A stretch of 64,000 nucleotides of DNA, taken from assembly GCF_030296915.1 (NCBI RefSeq), contig NZ_AP028031.1, forward strand, positions 2,678,001 through 2,742,000. Direction: 5' to 3'. Position numbers and translations under genes: made by a program. This stretch comes from Anaerostipes hadrus ATCC 29173 = JCM 17467 (lineage in GTDB: Bacteria > Bacillota > Clostridia > Lachnospirales > Lachnospiraceae). The number at the start of each line of letters is the position of its first letter. The stretch's first letter is position 1. Shown here piece by piece: positions 44,400 through 55,364 of this stretch. A model generated the notes under the pieces. That model saw only the letters and a list, made by a program, of their open reading frames with translations, was not told the origin of the DNA and made no database searches.

Positions 44400-45737
44400 T
44401 TATGAAAATGTAGATAGTGCTGGAAACATCAATAATACTAAAATAACAACCAACATTACCATCATCGGTGCGAGCAGTTTTGTGCTTGCTTGTTCTCCTT
44501 TCCTTTTTGCATGTTCTTTTTTCTCAAAAAAAGCTCCTTCTTCCTCTTCTTTTAACCTTAGAAACAGATCCGTTGAACCTCTTGTAATACTCTGTACGAG
44601 CAGAACAGATAATTTTTGATAAGAAGACAACCCAATCTTTTTGCCCATCTCACCAAATGCTTTTGTCTGTGGAACTCCAAATGAAATCTGTCTGCATGTT
44701 TTTTTGATCTGTTCATATACGAAGATTTCTTTTTTGTTTCCTCTTCTTTGTTCTTTCTCGTATTCCGTCGCTACTGCTTCCAATGCAGCCACCACACTCA
44801 TTCCTGTCCCCAGAAATAAAATCAGATGTTCTATGATCTGTGGATACTCCACCATAGATTGTTCCAATGTCTGTATTCTTTGTTCCTTATATTTTTCATT
44901 TTCGTGATACCAGAAAAATATGATCACTGCAATCCCAAGAAATAAAATTGCAGGAATCTGACTTTCATTTTCCGCAGGTAAAAGTCTGCCCTGCCGGATC
45001 ACATCTGGAAGATAAAACTGTTCCTTCGTAATATGTTTTTCTTCCAATTTCTTAAGATCTGCAATGATCTTTTGTTTTTCTGATACCTTTTTCCCTGAAT
45101 TCCCAGGAACTACACAGACAGGAATCTTTAAGATCCTTACTTCTCCTTGACATTCCATCCTTGCATTAAGATTCAACAGATAGTCTTTTTTGACATTCTT
45201 CGAAAACACATTGCCTTCTTCATCGATGACTGTAGGATCATCACTCTGCCATTGTACCGCAATATTTTCCCCAGGTATCTTTACTGGCATTTCAAGATTT
45301 CGTTCCACTTCATTTAATGATTTGTTTTTCGCCACAAGATGTTTCCTTAAATAAGCTTCTCCTCTGTCAAATGCCTGCGTGATCTGGGCTTTTGTATATC
45401 CTTTTGGATGAATCTCCAAGGTGTAAATATCATCATCGCTTTTTGTTTTAATACGAATCTGTTGCTCTGTAACTTCGCCGCCCGTTTCATCTCTCGTGAT
45501 CAGAATTCTACGATCCTGACTGAAATAAAAGATTATGGTCAGAAAAAGAACGATAAGAAAAATAATAGTCGCCACGCTTATGATCTTCACCTGTTCATAC
45601 AGACTCTTCCTTACTTTCTCATCTAATTGTTTCTTTGTTCCTATGAAACAGGATCCTATCTCTGCTTTTCTTTTTTCTTTGAGTTCTTCTGGAAGTTTTT
45701 CCACGATCTTATTAATCCATTGAAACTTAAATTTCAA
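44400..45737 (-). CDS. TadC-like platform protein with Ig-like extracytoplasmic insert
   Basis: 445 aa. Helix 1 at about 53-73, helix 2 at about 268-288, then the type II secretion F domain (about 295-425) with ENxxxGMSV-like and ITRGS motifs, and a last helix (about 425-443). Between helices 1 and 2 lies an unusual ~190-residue outer domain; its VQWQSDDPTVIDEEGNVFS segment resembles an atrophied bacterial Ig fold. It forms the inner-membrane platform with TadB. Confidence 0.8.
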   Translation of the reverse strand: MKFKFQWINKIVEKLPEELKEKRKAEIGSCFIGTKKQLDEKVRKSLYEQVKIISVATIIFLIVLFLTIIFYFSQDRRILITRDETGGEVTEQQIRIKTKSDDDIYTLEIHPKGYTKAQITQAFDRGEAYLRKHLVAKNKSLNEVERNLEMPVKIPGENIAVQWQSDDPTVIDEEGNVFSKNVKKDYLLNLNARMECQGEVRILKIPVCVVPGNSGKKVSEKQKIIADLKKLEEKHITKEQFYLPDVIRQGRLLPAENESQIPAILFLGIAVIIFFWYHENEKYKEQRIQTLEQSMVEYPQIIEHLILFLGTGMSVVAALEAVATEYEKEQRRGNKKEIFVYEQIKKTCRQISFGVPQTKAFGEMGKKIGLSSYQKLSVLLVQSITRGSTDLFLRLKEEEEGAFFEKKEHAKRKGEQASTKLLAPMMVMLVVILVLLMFPALSTFS

Positions 45738-46485
45738 TCTCAGTCACCCTCTCTGCCCATATATCTGCGATCCACAGACATAAAAGAGAAATCACTGCGA
45801 CTAAAACTCCGGCAAAACTCTCATACAGTATGTCGAAATATCCAGGATTTGAAATCCTTACATAAAGGAGAATAAAATATGGCATGACAGACATGATCTT
45901 TTTCTCCATTTGTTTTGCCGCGATCATCGTGTGAATCTCTTCTTTTGTCTGGATTGCCTGACTTAAATGTTCTATCGTATTTTCCGTGATCTCAATCAGA
46001 TTCCCACCACTTTTTTTCGCAATTGATATGACCTGTGCAAACTGATAAAATTCTTCCAGACCTACATGTTCCGCCATATCAAAAAGCAGATTATCCACAG
46101 GTTCGTTCATTTTGAGCTTGTTTATCAACAATTGAAGTTCTTTTGCCAACAAACTGTGTTCTTCATACATCTCCAGATCATTTTTTGCTGTTTTCAATGC
46201 ATTTTCAATAGAGTATCCTGCAGATAAACTATTTCCAATAGAAATCATCATTTCACGGAATTCCTTTCGCAGCTTTTCCTTCTCCCGATGCATCTTATGA
46301 ATTCTTTGTTGTTTCATAAAAACAAACAAATATGGAATCAAAAGAATCGCAAATGCAATTCGGTCAAAAAACAGCCATGCGATCATCACGATATAGCAAA
46401 TTCCCTTAACCAACTCTTGCTTCTCATATTTCCACAGGCTGATCTCTTGCTTTAAAAGATTCCATAAGTTTCCGATATGCTTCAT
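45727..46485 (-). CDS. TadB-like platform protein
   Basis: 252 aa from ATG at 46485, chosen because AAAGGAG lies 10 bases before it. Helices at about 28-60 and 190-245 flank the type II secretion F domain (NSLSAGYSIENALKTA; AKKSGGNLIEI). Overlaps TadA by 62 bases and TadC by 11. Confidence 0.85.
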   Translation of the reverse strand: MKHIGNLWNLLKQEISLWKYEKQELVKGICYIVMIAWLFFDRIAFAILLIPYLFVFMKQQRIHKMHREKEKLRKEFREMMISIGNSLSAGYSIENALKTAKNDLEMYEEHSLLAKELQLLINKLKMNEPVDNLLFDMAEHVGLEEFYQFAQVISIAKKSGGNLIEITENTIEHLSQAIQTKEEIHTMIAAKQMEKKIMSVMPYFILLYVRISNPGYFDILYESFAGVLVAVISLLCLWIADIWAERVTEIEI

Positions 46486-47662
46486 ACTGACCATACTCCT
46501 TTAACTTCTTCTGATCACATAATTCTGATCTCATTGTAAGTTCATCATCTTCATTCATCTCAAACAACGGATGTAATGCTACCTGACTCGCCGCCATACC
46601 AGTAATCTCTGAAATCTCCATCAGTTTTCGACTTCCGTCAAAGCTTCTTCCAAGATGAATGATCACATCGATTGCAGATGCCATCTGCCCACGGATCGCC
46701 TCTACTGGCATATCGACTCCCATCAAGACCATCGTTTCGATTCGCTTAAGCATATCTTTACAGCTGTTCGCATGTCCTGTCGAGATGCTTCCATCGTGGC
46801 CTGTATTCATTGCATTTAACATAGACAAGGCTTCTTCGCCTCGCACTTCTCCGACGATGATCCGGTCTGGCCGTGAACGTAATGCCGCTTTGATCAGTTC
46901 TTTCATATCGACCTGATTTTCCCCCGCTGCATTCGCATTCCTCATCTCTAACCGGACCAGATTATCAATCCCATTAAGTTTCAATTCTGCGGAATCCTCA
47001 ATTGTTATGATCCTCTCATCTTTCGGGATACAATTTGACATTCCATTGAGCAACGTCGTCTTTCCACTGCCTGTTCCCCCCGAGATAAAAATGTTATAGC
47101 GCGCCCTTACAAGAATCTTCAAAAACTTCGCAATTTCTTCCGAAAATGCTTCCCGTTCACAAAGCCATGCTAATGTCATCGGTTCCTTTGCAAACTTTCG
47201 GATTGTCATCGTTGCCCCATCGATCGATATCGGCGGCAAAATGATATTTACTCTCGAACCATCGTTAAGTCTCGCATCCACAATTGGATTTCGTTCATTC
47301 ACCATACGGTTCGCTCCTGATGCAACCTGCTGAATTACCTGATATAATTTTTCATTATCCGAAAAATGCCCAGGATATCGGTGCAGTTTTCCTTGCCGCT
47401 CAATAAAAATATTTTTATAGCCATTGATCATGATCTCCGTCACAGAATCATCTTCTAACAGATCTTGCAGAATATCCAATCTTCGAAGAGCATAAAAAAC
47501 TTCCTGATTCAAGCGAATCTTGTCAGACAAAAGCAACGGATATTCTTCTGATATTTTCATGATCTCTTCCTGAATCACACCTTTTAAATGTTCGTCAGAA
47601 ATCTCCTGTGAAAAATTCAATTTCTCCATTACTCTTTGTTTCAGCAATTCCTTCAAGGCCAC
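46424..47662 (-). CDS. tadA: Tad pilus assembly ATPase (TadA/CpaF family)
   Basis: 412 aa. Walker A SGGTGSGKTT, Asp box with ERIITIEDSAELKL, Walker B IIVGEVRGEEAL and His box AMNTGHDGSISTGHANS are all present, as in secretion ATPases of type II/IV systems. It powers pilus assembly. Confidence 0.93.
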   Translation of the reverse strand: MALKELLKQRVMEKLNFSQEISDEHLKGVIQEEIMKISEEYPLLLSDKIRLNQEVFYALRRLDILQDLLEDDSVTEIMINGYKNIFIERQGKLHRYPGHFSDNEKLYQVIQQVASGANRMVNERNPIVDARLNDGSRVNIILPPISIDGATMTIRKFAKEPMTLAWLCEREAFSEEIAKFLKILVRARYNIFISGGTGSGKTTLLNGMSNCIPKDERIITIEDSAELKLNGIDNLVRLEMRNANAAGENQVDMKELIKAALRSRPDRIIVGEVRGEEALSMLNAMNTGHDGSISTGHANSCKDMLKRIETMVLMGVDMPVEAIRGQMASAIDVIIHLGRSFDGSRKLMEISEITGMAASQVALHPLFEMNEDDELTMRSELCDQKKLKEYGQYEAYRKLMESFKARDQPVEI

Positions 47663-48501
47663 TGCCCCCTTCCTCCTTTGTTCTTCCAGCTCTCAAGCAT
47701 CACTTCTTCCCAGTTTGTCAATTTCCATACTCCATGTTTTCTCATCTGTTTTTGAAACTTCTTATATTCCATACACCCCAGATCTTGCCGCATAAGAGGG
47801 AGAAAAATCCGATCAAATAACCCAAAGAACTTAAGATCTGGCGGTGATGCGATGCCAATATCAAAAATAATACAAATTCCTGTTTCTCTTAATTTCTCCA
47901 AAAACCACTCATAATCCTGCATAGATAATTCTCGATAATCCAGATAACATGAAGCTCCCGCAAATCCTACACAACCATCAAACTTCTTCTGATGTTCCAT
48001 AAAATATAGTACAATATCTTCTTTGTGTTCTTTGATATAAAACAACAAAAGGTCATCTGTCTCATCTTCTTCAAAGTGTCCATATGGTTGCATTCCAAAA
48101 TAAATCCACCCATTCGAAGCTGCCATATTCCTTGCAAATGCCGATATCTCCAGTCTTGAAATCGGAGAATATACTCCAAAAATCCGTTCATTTTCAATCT
48201 GAGGACTTACATTCAGGCAATGATAGATTCCCGCTGCGATCTCTTTTGCACTCTGGCAATACATCCCACCCATAGATTCATTTGCTCCAATTCGGCAAAC
48301 CGGAAAATCTCCATGATAATCCGTCTCTTCTGCCAGTACCAGGCATTCAAAATCTCCCTCTTGTTCCTGTTTAAAAAACATCTCCTCATCCGACGTAAAT
48401 GATGCCGTCATCGGGAAATCTTTCTGGTGATTTAAGTATTCCATCAGCCGTTTTCCATACTGATGGTCTTTGTGATAAATACCGATTGAAATATCCTTCA
48501 T
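47653..48501 (-). CDS. TadZ/CpaE-like localisation protein, degenerate
   Basis: 282 aa. An N-terminal receiver-like half (1-95) and a C-terminal MinD/ParA-like half (about 105-265). The nucleotide-binding loop, normally GxGxGKT, reads YSPISRLEISAFA and lacks Lys and Thr, so ATP binding is doubtful. Assigned mainly by position between prepilin peptidase and TadA. Confidence 0.65.
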   Translation of the reverse strand: MKDISIGIYHKDHQYGKRLMEYLNHQKDFPMTASFTSDEEMFFKQEQEGDFECLVLAEETDYHGDFPVCRIGANESMGGMYCQSAKEIAAGIYHCLNVSPQIENERIFGVYSPISRLEISAFARNMAASNGWIYFGMQPYGHFEEDETDDLLLFYIKEHKEDIVLYFMEHQKKFDGCVGFAGASCYLDYRELSMQDYEWFLEKLRETGICIIFDIGIASPPDLKFFGLFDRIFLPLMRQDLGCMEYKKFQKQMRKHGVWKLTNWEEVMLESWKNKGGRGQWP

Positions 48502-49001
48502 AGTCCACCTCCTAACAGGCAGATCATGTACGCTGCAAGGATCCCAAATGAAAAATGTATCATTCCATCTTTCATAAGATCCCCATTCTCTGTCTCGTAC
48601 ATCAATAATCTCTTGTTATCCTTACATTGTGTTACATATTGAAATAAGCGAAATAATCGCAGATGGAAGTTCTTCCTCTTCCATAAAAAGATCACGGCAT
48701 AAATACCGTTACATATAAATGACAAAATCAGAAACCGGGGCATTGCCCGTCCAATAGATATTGCACATACCATCAGCAGCTTCACATCTCCACCGCCAAG
48801 GCATCCAATATAGAATAATAATCCACAGCTGATCAGCACAACCAAAACTCCGATCATCATATCTGCTGCCTTCATCCCAGAAACTCCTGCAAGAACCAGC
48901 GTGATTAACGCTCCCGCCCCATTGAGCTTATTCGGGATCTTGAAATCTCTGTAATCATAAATTGCTGCCATGATCAAAAATAATAGAATCCATATCTTCA
49001 T
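48498..49001 (-). CDS. Prepilin peptidase (TadV/CpaA type)
   Basis: 167 aa, six helices. The two aspartates of the aspartyl protease are in YDYRDFKIPNKLN (after helix 1) and GGGDVKLL. It cleaves the Flp and TadE-like prepilins. First gene of the core Tad operon. Confidence 0.9.
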   Translation of the reverse strand: MKIWILLFLIMAAIYDYRDFKIPNKLNGAGALITLVLAGVSGMKAADMMIGVLVVLISCGLLFYIGCLGGGDVKLLMVCAISIGRAMPRFLILSFICNGIYAVIFLWKRKNFHLRLFRLFQYVTQCKDNKRLLMYETENGDLMKDGMIHFSFGILAAYMICLLGGGL

Positions 49002-49124
49002 CTTTCCTCCTTCCTTTATGTTCCATTATTTTACATCTATTTACAGTATTTGTCTAGTATTTTTTCTATTATTTTACAGAAATACAAAATCCAGTATTTT
49101 ACTAGCGCACTTTACATCACATTA

Positions 49125-49397
49125 TTACTGCAATAAAAACACCGCTGCCGCATACAACACAATAATTCCTGGAAGCCCCAACAGTGCACCTGTTCCAATG
49201 GACAAGATATTAAGATTGACTGGTGCTGTGATTCCTTTCCGCATACAAACAATGCTGATTCCATATACGATCATCGCACAAAAAGCTCCCCGCAGCAAAA
49301 GCACTAGCAAATATGCCGGTTTCTTTACAATTCCGATCATCAGACAGATCATACATCCCGCTGCCACTATGTAAAAGATCATTTCATTTTGTCCCAT
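49125..49397 (-). CDS. BofA-family membrane protein
   Basis: 90 aa with three helices; the C-terminal NLNILSIGTGALLGLPGIIVLY is the conserved motif of pro-sigma-K processing inhibitor BofA. In Bacillus BofA holds the SpoIVFB protease inactive, and its gene lies beside recR; here it lies upstream of the Tad genes. Its ribosome site AGGAGGGA is inside the hairpin at 49408-49438. Confidence 0.82.
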   Translation of the reverse strand: MGQNEMIFYIVAAGCMICLMIGIVKKPAYLLVLLLRGAFCAMIVYGISIVCMRKGITAPVNLNILSIGTGALLGLPGIIVLYAAAVFLLQ

Positions 49398-49438
49398 AAA
49401 AAAATCCCTCCTTATGTAATCTTATGTTACATAAGGAG
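49398..49438 (-). terminator. Terminator/attenuator overlapping the bofA-like ribosome site
   Basis: Perfect 12-bp stem CTCCTTATGTAA (49408-49419) with TTACATAAGGAG (49427-49438), 7-nt loop, then T7 on the minus strand (49398-49404). It would end the DUF1002 transcript. The 3' arm carries the AAGGAG of the bofA-like gene, whose ATG follows the T-run at once. Confidence 0.8.
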
Positions 49439-49469
49439 AGATATTCGTTTCTTATATGCTCCTAAGCTT

Positions 49470-50330
49470 TTATGAAAATAAATTAGACAGCCAGCTGAAA
49501 ATAGACTGGAAGAAAGCTGCGATCTTATCAAAGATTCCCTGACTTCCTCCAAGCTTATCATATAAATCTTTTGCTTGAGATTTTAATTGAGACACATTCA
49601 GATCAAGTCCTGAAATCTTATCCATCAGACTCTGTATCTTCGCTCGGTCTGCATCAGAAAGATTGATATTTAAATCTTTTGCAGACTCTTCAATCGCCTG
49701 TTTGATCTCAGATGGAGATGACAGATTATCTTTTGCAACTTTCTGTTTGACATCTGCGATCAGTTTCTCTGCATCGTCAGAACCGATATTTTCCGCAACT
49801 TCTCCCGTTGTGATCAACTCGTCTGTCGCTGCATCTTTGCTCTTTTCTGGAATCTTCTTTCCTGTCATTTCTTCGTAGGCTTTCATAACGCCAACCAATG
49901 CTGCTGTTCCAGAAATCTTAAATGGACCAGCTACTTTTACATCGGCATTCTTGATGCCTGCTGTAATCAGAGCATTTCGATACATTCCAGATGTGCAGTA
50001 AGAGATATTCTGTGTTGTGACATTCACTCCATTTCCATCATCTTTCTGTTCTACAGTCACAGAAGATAATGCTCTTGTTCCGATCACTCTGCTTGATAGA
50101 TAGCTGTCCAAATATTCATGTTCATCTTTATTTGTTACAGTAATAACTTTATAGTCGCTATTATCATCTAAATCCAGAAGTTCTAACACTTTCTTTTTCT
50201 GGGAAGCTGTTAAGTCAGCTCCAAGTGCCAGATATTTCTGATCAACGCTGTCTGCTTTGACAGTTACAGATGATAATACCATTGCGACACAAAGTCCTGC
50301 TGCAAGGAATTTTCCAATAAACTTTCTCAT
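49470..50330 (-). CDS. Secreted DUF1002 protein
   Basis: 286 aa. Signal peptide about 1-26 (VTVKA). The DUF1002 core (about 30-190) includes SYCTSGMYRNALITAG. A helical C-terminal region follows, with a hydrophobic end FDKIAAFFQSIFSWLSNLF. Function unknown; common in Firmicutes. GGAGGAAAAGG precedes the ATG. Confidence 0.85.
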   Translation of the reverse strand: MRKFIGKFLAAGLCVAMVLSSVTVKADSVDQKYLALGADLTASQKKKVLELLDLDDNSDYKVITVTNKDEHEYLDSYLSSRVIGTRALSSVTVEQKDDGNGVNVTTQNISYCTSGMYRNALITAGIKNADVKVAGPFKISGTAALVGVMKAYEEMTGKKIPEKSKDAATDELITTGEVAENIGSDDAEKLIADVKQKVAKDNLSSPSEIKQAIEESAKDLNINLSDADRAKIQSLMDKISGLDLNVSQLKSQAKDLYDKLGGSQGIFDKIAAFFQSIFSWLSNLFS

Positions 50331-50425
50331 AAATCCTTTTCCTCCTGCTTATTAATTTCTTTCATCATAGCAAAAACGAATCTGACTTTCAATAGACCAA
50401 AATCATAAGAATTTCTTACGAAAAT

Positions 50426-53005
50426 TTATACTTCTTTAACTGCAGCTTTTTTCTTTCTTCTGAAAAAAGCCATGATCAGGATAAAAACAACAAAACCTGC
50501 AATACTCAAAATTGCCCCTTCTTTAAATCCAACAGATACATAAGTCAGTGAAACTTTATGCTTTCCTTCCGGCACTTTCACTGTCAAAAATGCTTTCCCA
50601 AGTGCTTTTGTTTTCACTTTCTTGCCATCAATCTTCACCGTCCATCCTTTATCGTATGGAATTGAGAAAAATAACATCTGATCTTCCTGTGCATGGATCG
50701 TTCCACTTAGATGATTTCCTTTGGCACTGGTAAGTTTCCATGCATTTTCCTGCATCCTCTGTGCAAGTTCTTCCATCACTTCTTCATCAAGTTCCGCTGC
50801 TGTCAGTCTTACAACTCCAGACATTTCATTATCTTGTTTGAGTTGCATTTTGATACGGATCTCATCACCTTTCTGCACGTTTCCAAGATAAATAATCTGT
50901 GAATCCAGCCTTCCCGTCAAAACCTGTTCTCCATTTTTCTCGATCACAGTATTTTCTACCTGGCTTCCATCAAAATGAATATACAACCGCCTTGTTTTTG
51001 TTGATCTGATCGTAAATACCATGTTATCTGGTCGGGCGGATGTATTTTCAAATACATATTCTCCATCACCATTATCGGATGTGATCTTACAATCGTTTAA
51101 TTGCGGCTTAGCTGTTTTGACTATATGAAACAACTCATCAACATCAAATGCACTCGTTGCCAGATCATTTTGTACATAAAATGGATTATAATCTTCATAA
51201 TCCCAAGTTTGTACCAAGTCATCCATCGTATAGGCAAGTGCTGTTCGATAAGGATTTTTATAAACCGTGACATTTCCAACACTTTCTTTTAGTGAAAATT
51301 CGGTATATTTCGTATCATATGGACGGTAAATCTGATATTTCATGGACATCAGATTATTTGTAAATGGCGTTGCACCTTCATATAAATATTCATTTACACC
51401 CGTGTAGAATCCAAGCTGATCCATCATATCGACAACGTTTCCCTGTGCTGTGGAACCAAACAATGTCATTCCATTTAAGGTATGCCAGATACTTTCATCA
51501 AGCATACGCCCACTGATCAATTCCATTCTTATCTCTACATTTTTCTGATACTCTTTTTTTACTTCTGTGATAGCTTTGGTATCCTGAAAATAACTATCTG
51601 TATCGACGGTTCCATTTTCCTGAAATCCCATCACTGCCATCGCTGCGGTTTCTACTATAAATAAGAAACAGATCAATGTCGTAAATATTTTCTTCCTGAA
51701 AATCTTCTTCTGATATAATGCGAAACAAACCATATAAACTGCGATCGCTGCAACTGTTGCGTAAACCGTTTTCATTTCCAATTTCACTGTCGACGTTTTC
51801 ATTGTGATTCCGATCAAAATACCGCATAGGATCACTGCAAAATAAATCCACAGTGAAACTTTTCTTTTGCCTCTTACCAACACACAATATCCTTCATACG
51901 CCATCGCAAGCAATGCAAAAATATACAAAAACGCAAAGCGGTTTGGAATTCCATACTGATCATGAAAACCATGCCAAACATAACCTAAGACAGGCATATT
52001 GAAACTAAAAAATAAAAATACAAGTAATAACAATCTTCGAATCTTATCGATCAGGCGAATTTCTCTAACTGCCAGATAAAATCCTGCCATTAATAAGGTT
52101 AAGATTCCACAATATAAATTGATCTTACTGTCATCTACCGCCATCGTAAGCGGTGTTGTCCCAAGAAAATGTCTGGAAAACAGATTTCCAAATGTTCCAT
52201 ACCATAATTCTTTTGGAAATTGTAATTTGGCTGAGGATGTCTGCATGATCCCAAGGTAAGCTGGCAGTAACACAACCGCTGCCATTGCTCCAGATAACAG
52301 TGAATATCCTGCAAAGCGGAATCCATTTGTAAAAAATTCTTTGACATTTTTATGTGAATATAGTAAATACCACAAGATTAAAAATAAACATGTCATATAG
52401 GACATATAAAAGTTACACCATAAAGAAATAAATAATGCAAAACAATAAAGTCTTCCATCATGTTCTTTGATCAGCTTATCAATACCATACAAAATGAGTG
52501 GAAGCATCATCATGACTTCCATCCACATAATATTCCAACTGTAGCCAACCATATAACTGCATAATCCATATGCCATTCCGAACGCAACAATGGATATCTC
52601 ATCCTTTCCACGACGTTTTCTAAAATAAAATGCGGCTGTAAAGCAGCACAGTGCGATCTTTAAGACATACAAATGACTTAATATCATCGTAAGCATTGAT
52701 TTTGACACAAGTGCGATCACCAGATTTAGTGGACTTGCCAGATAATACGCCCATAGTCCAAGGAAATTGTATCCAAGACCTGCATGAAAAGAATAAAACA
52801 TCGAATCCATGCTTTTTAATTTTTCCTGATAATCTGCAAAAAAGGGCAAATACTGATGCAATGCATCAACGATCAGAAATGATTCACTGCCAAATGGCTG
52901 TATCTTCTCTGCGATCGCGATTCCTTCTAATAGAAGAACCGGCAGAAAAAACGAGAGTAACAGATACTTATGAGTTTTCAATATGTCTTTGATTTTGTTT
53001 GTCAT
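50426..53005 (-). CDS. YfhO-family membrane glycosyltransferase-like protein
   Basis: 859 aa with about 12-14 helices in the N-terminal 480 residues, an outer domain (about 485-825) and a final helix (about 828-848). The YfhO family transfers or helps transfer sugars to lipoteichoic acid in Bacillus and Listeria relatives; the exact role here is inference. It overlaps the glycosyltransferase gene by 38 bases. Confidence 0.85.
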   Translation of the reverse strand: MTNKIKDILKTHKYLLLSFFLPVLLLEGIAIAEKIQPFGSESFLIVDALHQYLPFFADYQEKLKSMDSMFYSFHAGLGYNFLGLWAYYLASPLNLVIALVSKSMLTMILSHLYVLKIALCCFTAAFYFRKRRGKDEISIVAFGMAYGLCSYMVGYSWNIMWMEVMMMLPLILYGIDKLIKEHDGRLYCFALFISLWCNFYMSYMTCLFLILWYLLYSHKNVKEFFTNGFRFAGYSLLSGAMAAVVLLPAYLGIMQTSSAKLQFPKELWYGTFGNLFSRHFLGTTPLTMAVDDSKINLYCGILTLLMAGFYLAVREIRLIDKIRRLLLLVFLFFSFNMPVLGYVWHGFHDQYGIPNRFAFLYIFALLAMAYEGYCVLVRGKRKVSLWIYFAVILCGILIGITMKTSTVKLEMKTVYATVAAIAVYMVCFALYQKKIFRKKIFTTLICFLFIVETAAMAVMGFQENGTVDTDSYFQDTKAITEVKKEYQKNVEIRMELISGRMLDESIWHTLNGMTLFGSTAQGNVVDMMDQLGFYTGVNEYLYEGATPFTNNLMSMKYQIYRPYDTKYTEFSLKESVGNVTVYKNPYRTALAYTMDDLVQTWDYEDYNPFYVQNDLATSAFDVDELFHIVKTAKPQLNDCKITSDNGDGEYVFENTSARPDNMVFTIRSTKTRRLYIHFDGSQVENTVIEKNGEQVLTGRLDSQIIYLGNVQKGDEIRIKMQLKQDNEMSGVVRLTAAELDEEVMEELAQRMQENAWKLTSAKGNHLSGTIHAQEDQMLFFSIPYDKGWTVKIDGKKVKTKALGKAFLTVKVPEGKHKVSLTYVSVGFKEGAILSIAGFVVFILIMAFFRRKKKAAVKEV

Positions 53006-53714
53006 GTCTGCTCCATTCTTTTACACGGTGATTGATTCCCATGATCATATGATATCTTTTTTTGATCATGGATGCGATCGAACCATGGGTCAATTCCGTA
53101 ACATTTCCCCCATGTCTTCGATAATAAATAAGAGGTTCCTCCAAAAATACAACTTTCCCGAGTTGTTCTGACAGCAATCCGATCCATTGGTCATGAATCC
53201 AGATGTCATCTGGAATCGGCAGAATTCTTTTCATTGCGGATCTTCTGACTGCCATACAGCATCCGATATAGGAATTCTTTTTCATATTCTTCCAGAAGCC
53301 TGTTCCGCTATTTCTCCACTCAAAAGTGGTTTGATCTAAAGATGAAAGTTTTTCATCTACAATCTGTGCATCATGAACAACTGCCATCACTTTCGGGTCT
53401 TCAAATACACGCTCAATCTCTCTCATTTTATTTTTTTTCCACACATCATCCTGATCAGATAAGAAGATGATCTCCCCTCGACAATGCTTAAATGCATTCT
53501 CAAAATTTTTTACGACACCCTTCCCAGGTCCTTTAATTATGCGGATTCTTTGGTCGTTTTGGACCCAATCCTCAAGTATTGCTTCTGATCCATCACTAGC
53601 ATCATCCACTGAAATGATCAGTTCATCTGTCTCTTCCATATTATCAAGAATCGATCTTATTTGCTCATCTATATATTTCGCGCCATTATAAAAGGCCATT
53701 GCCACAGATTTCAT
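52968..53714 (-). CDS. Family 2 glycosyltransferase
   Basis: 248 aa from ATG at 53714 (GGAAGGAAATT upstream). GT-A fold motifs: VAMAFYNGAKYIDEQIRSIL, DDASDGS, the DxD-like LSDQDDVW and the base region WIHDQW. It probably adds a sugar to a cell-surface glycan or its lipid carrier, together with the YfhO-like protein. Confidence 0.88.
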   Translation of the reverse strand: MKSVAMAFYNGAKYIDEQIRSILDNMEETDELIISVDDASDGSEAILEDWVQNDQRIRIIKGPGKGVVKNFENAFKHCRGEIIFLSDQDDVWKKNKMREIERVFEDPKVMAVVHDAQIVDEKLSSLDQTTFEWRNSGTGFWKNMKKNSYIGCCMAVRRSAMKRILPIPDDIWIHDQWIGLLSEQLGKVVFLEEPLIYYRRHGGNVTELTHGSIASMIKKRYHMIMGINHRVKEWSRHDKQNQRHIENS

Positions 53715-53799
53715 ACTAATTTCCTTCCTGCGTATTGATTTTCTTGAAATATTATACCATATCTTATATAATAATTCTAAGACAAAGGCGTCATTGAGA

Positions 53800-53825
53800 A
53801 AAAGAGGCGTTTTCCGACCTCTTTT
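53800..53825. terminator. Bidirectional terminator between the glycosyltransferase gene and gdhA
   Basis: 8-bp stem AAAAGAGG (53800-53807) with CCTCTTTT (53818-53825); T-runs on both strands. Confidence 0.6.
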
Positions 53826-53907
53826 TGTTTTATCTTTTGGGATGTGCCAACACCCATTTGAAGAAGATACCCTCTGTTTTAAACACACATATCATTATGA
53901 CTTATAA

Positions 53908-55254
<1,347 letters not shown>

Positions 55255-55324
55255 TCCTTAAGAAGAAAGAAGAATGTTCCCGTGGGACGGAATGTTCAAT
55301 TAAAATAATGTCATGTGTATGTAG

Positions 55325-55360
55325 AAAGCGGAGATCCTTTTATGGATTCTCCGCTTTTTG
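55325..55360. terminator. Terminator between gdhA and the MATE gene
   Basis: Stem of AAGCGGAGATCC and GGATTCTCCGCTT with one bulge and a T5 run on the plus strand. The position also suits the convergent MATE gene. Confidence 0.8.
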
Positions 55361-55364
55361 GGTT

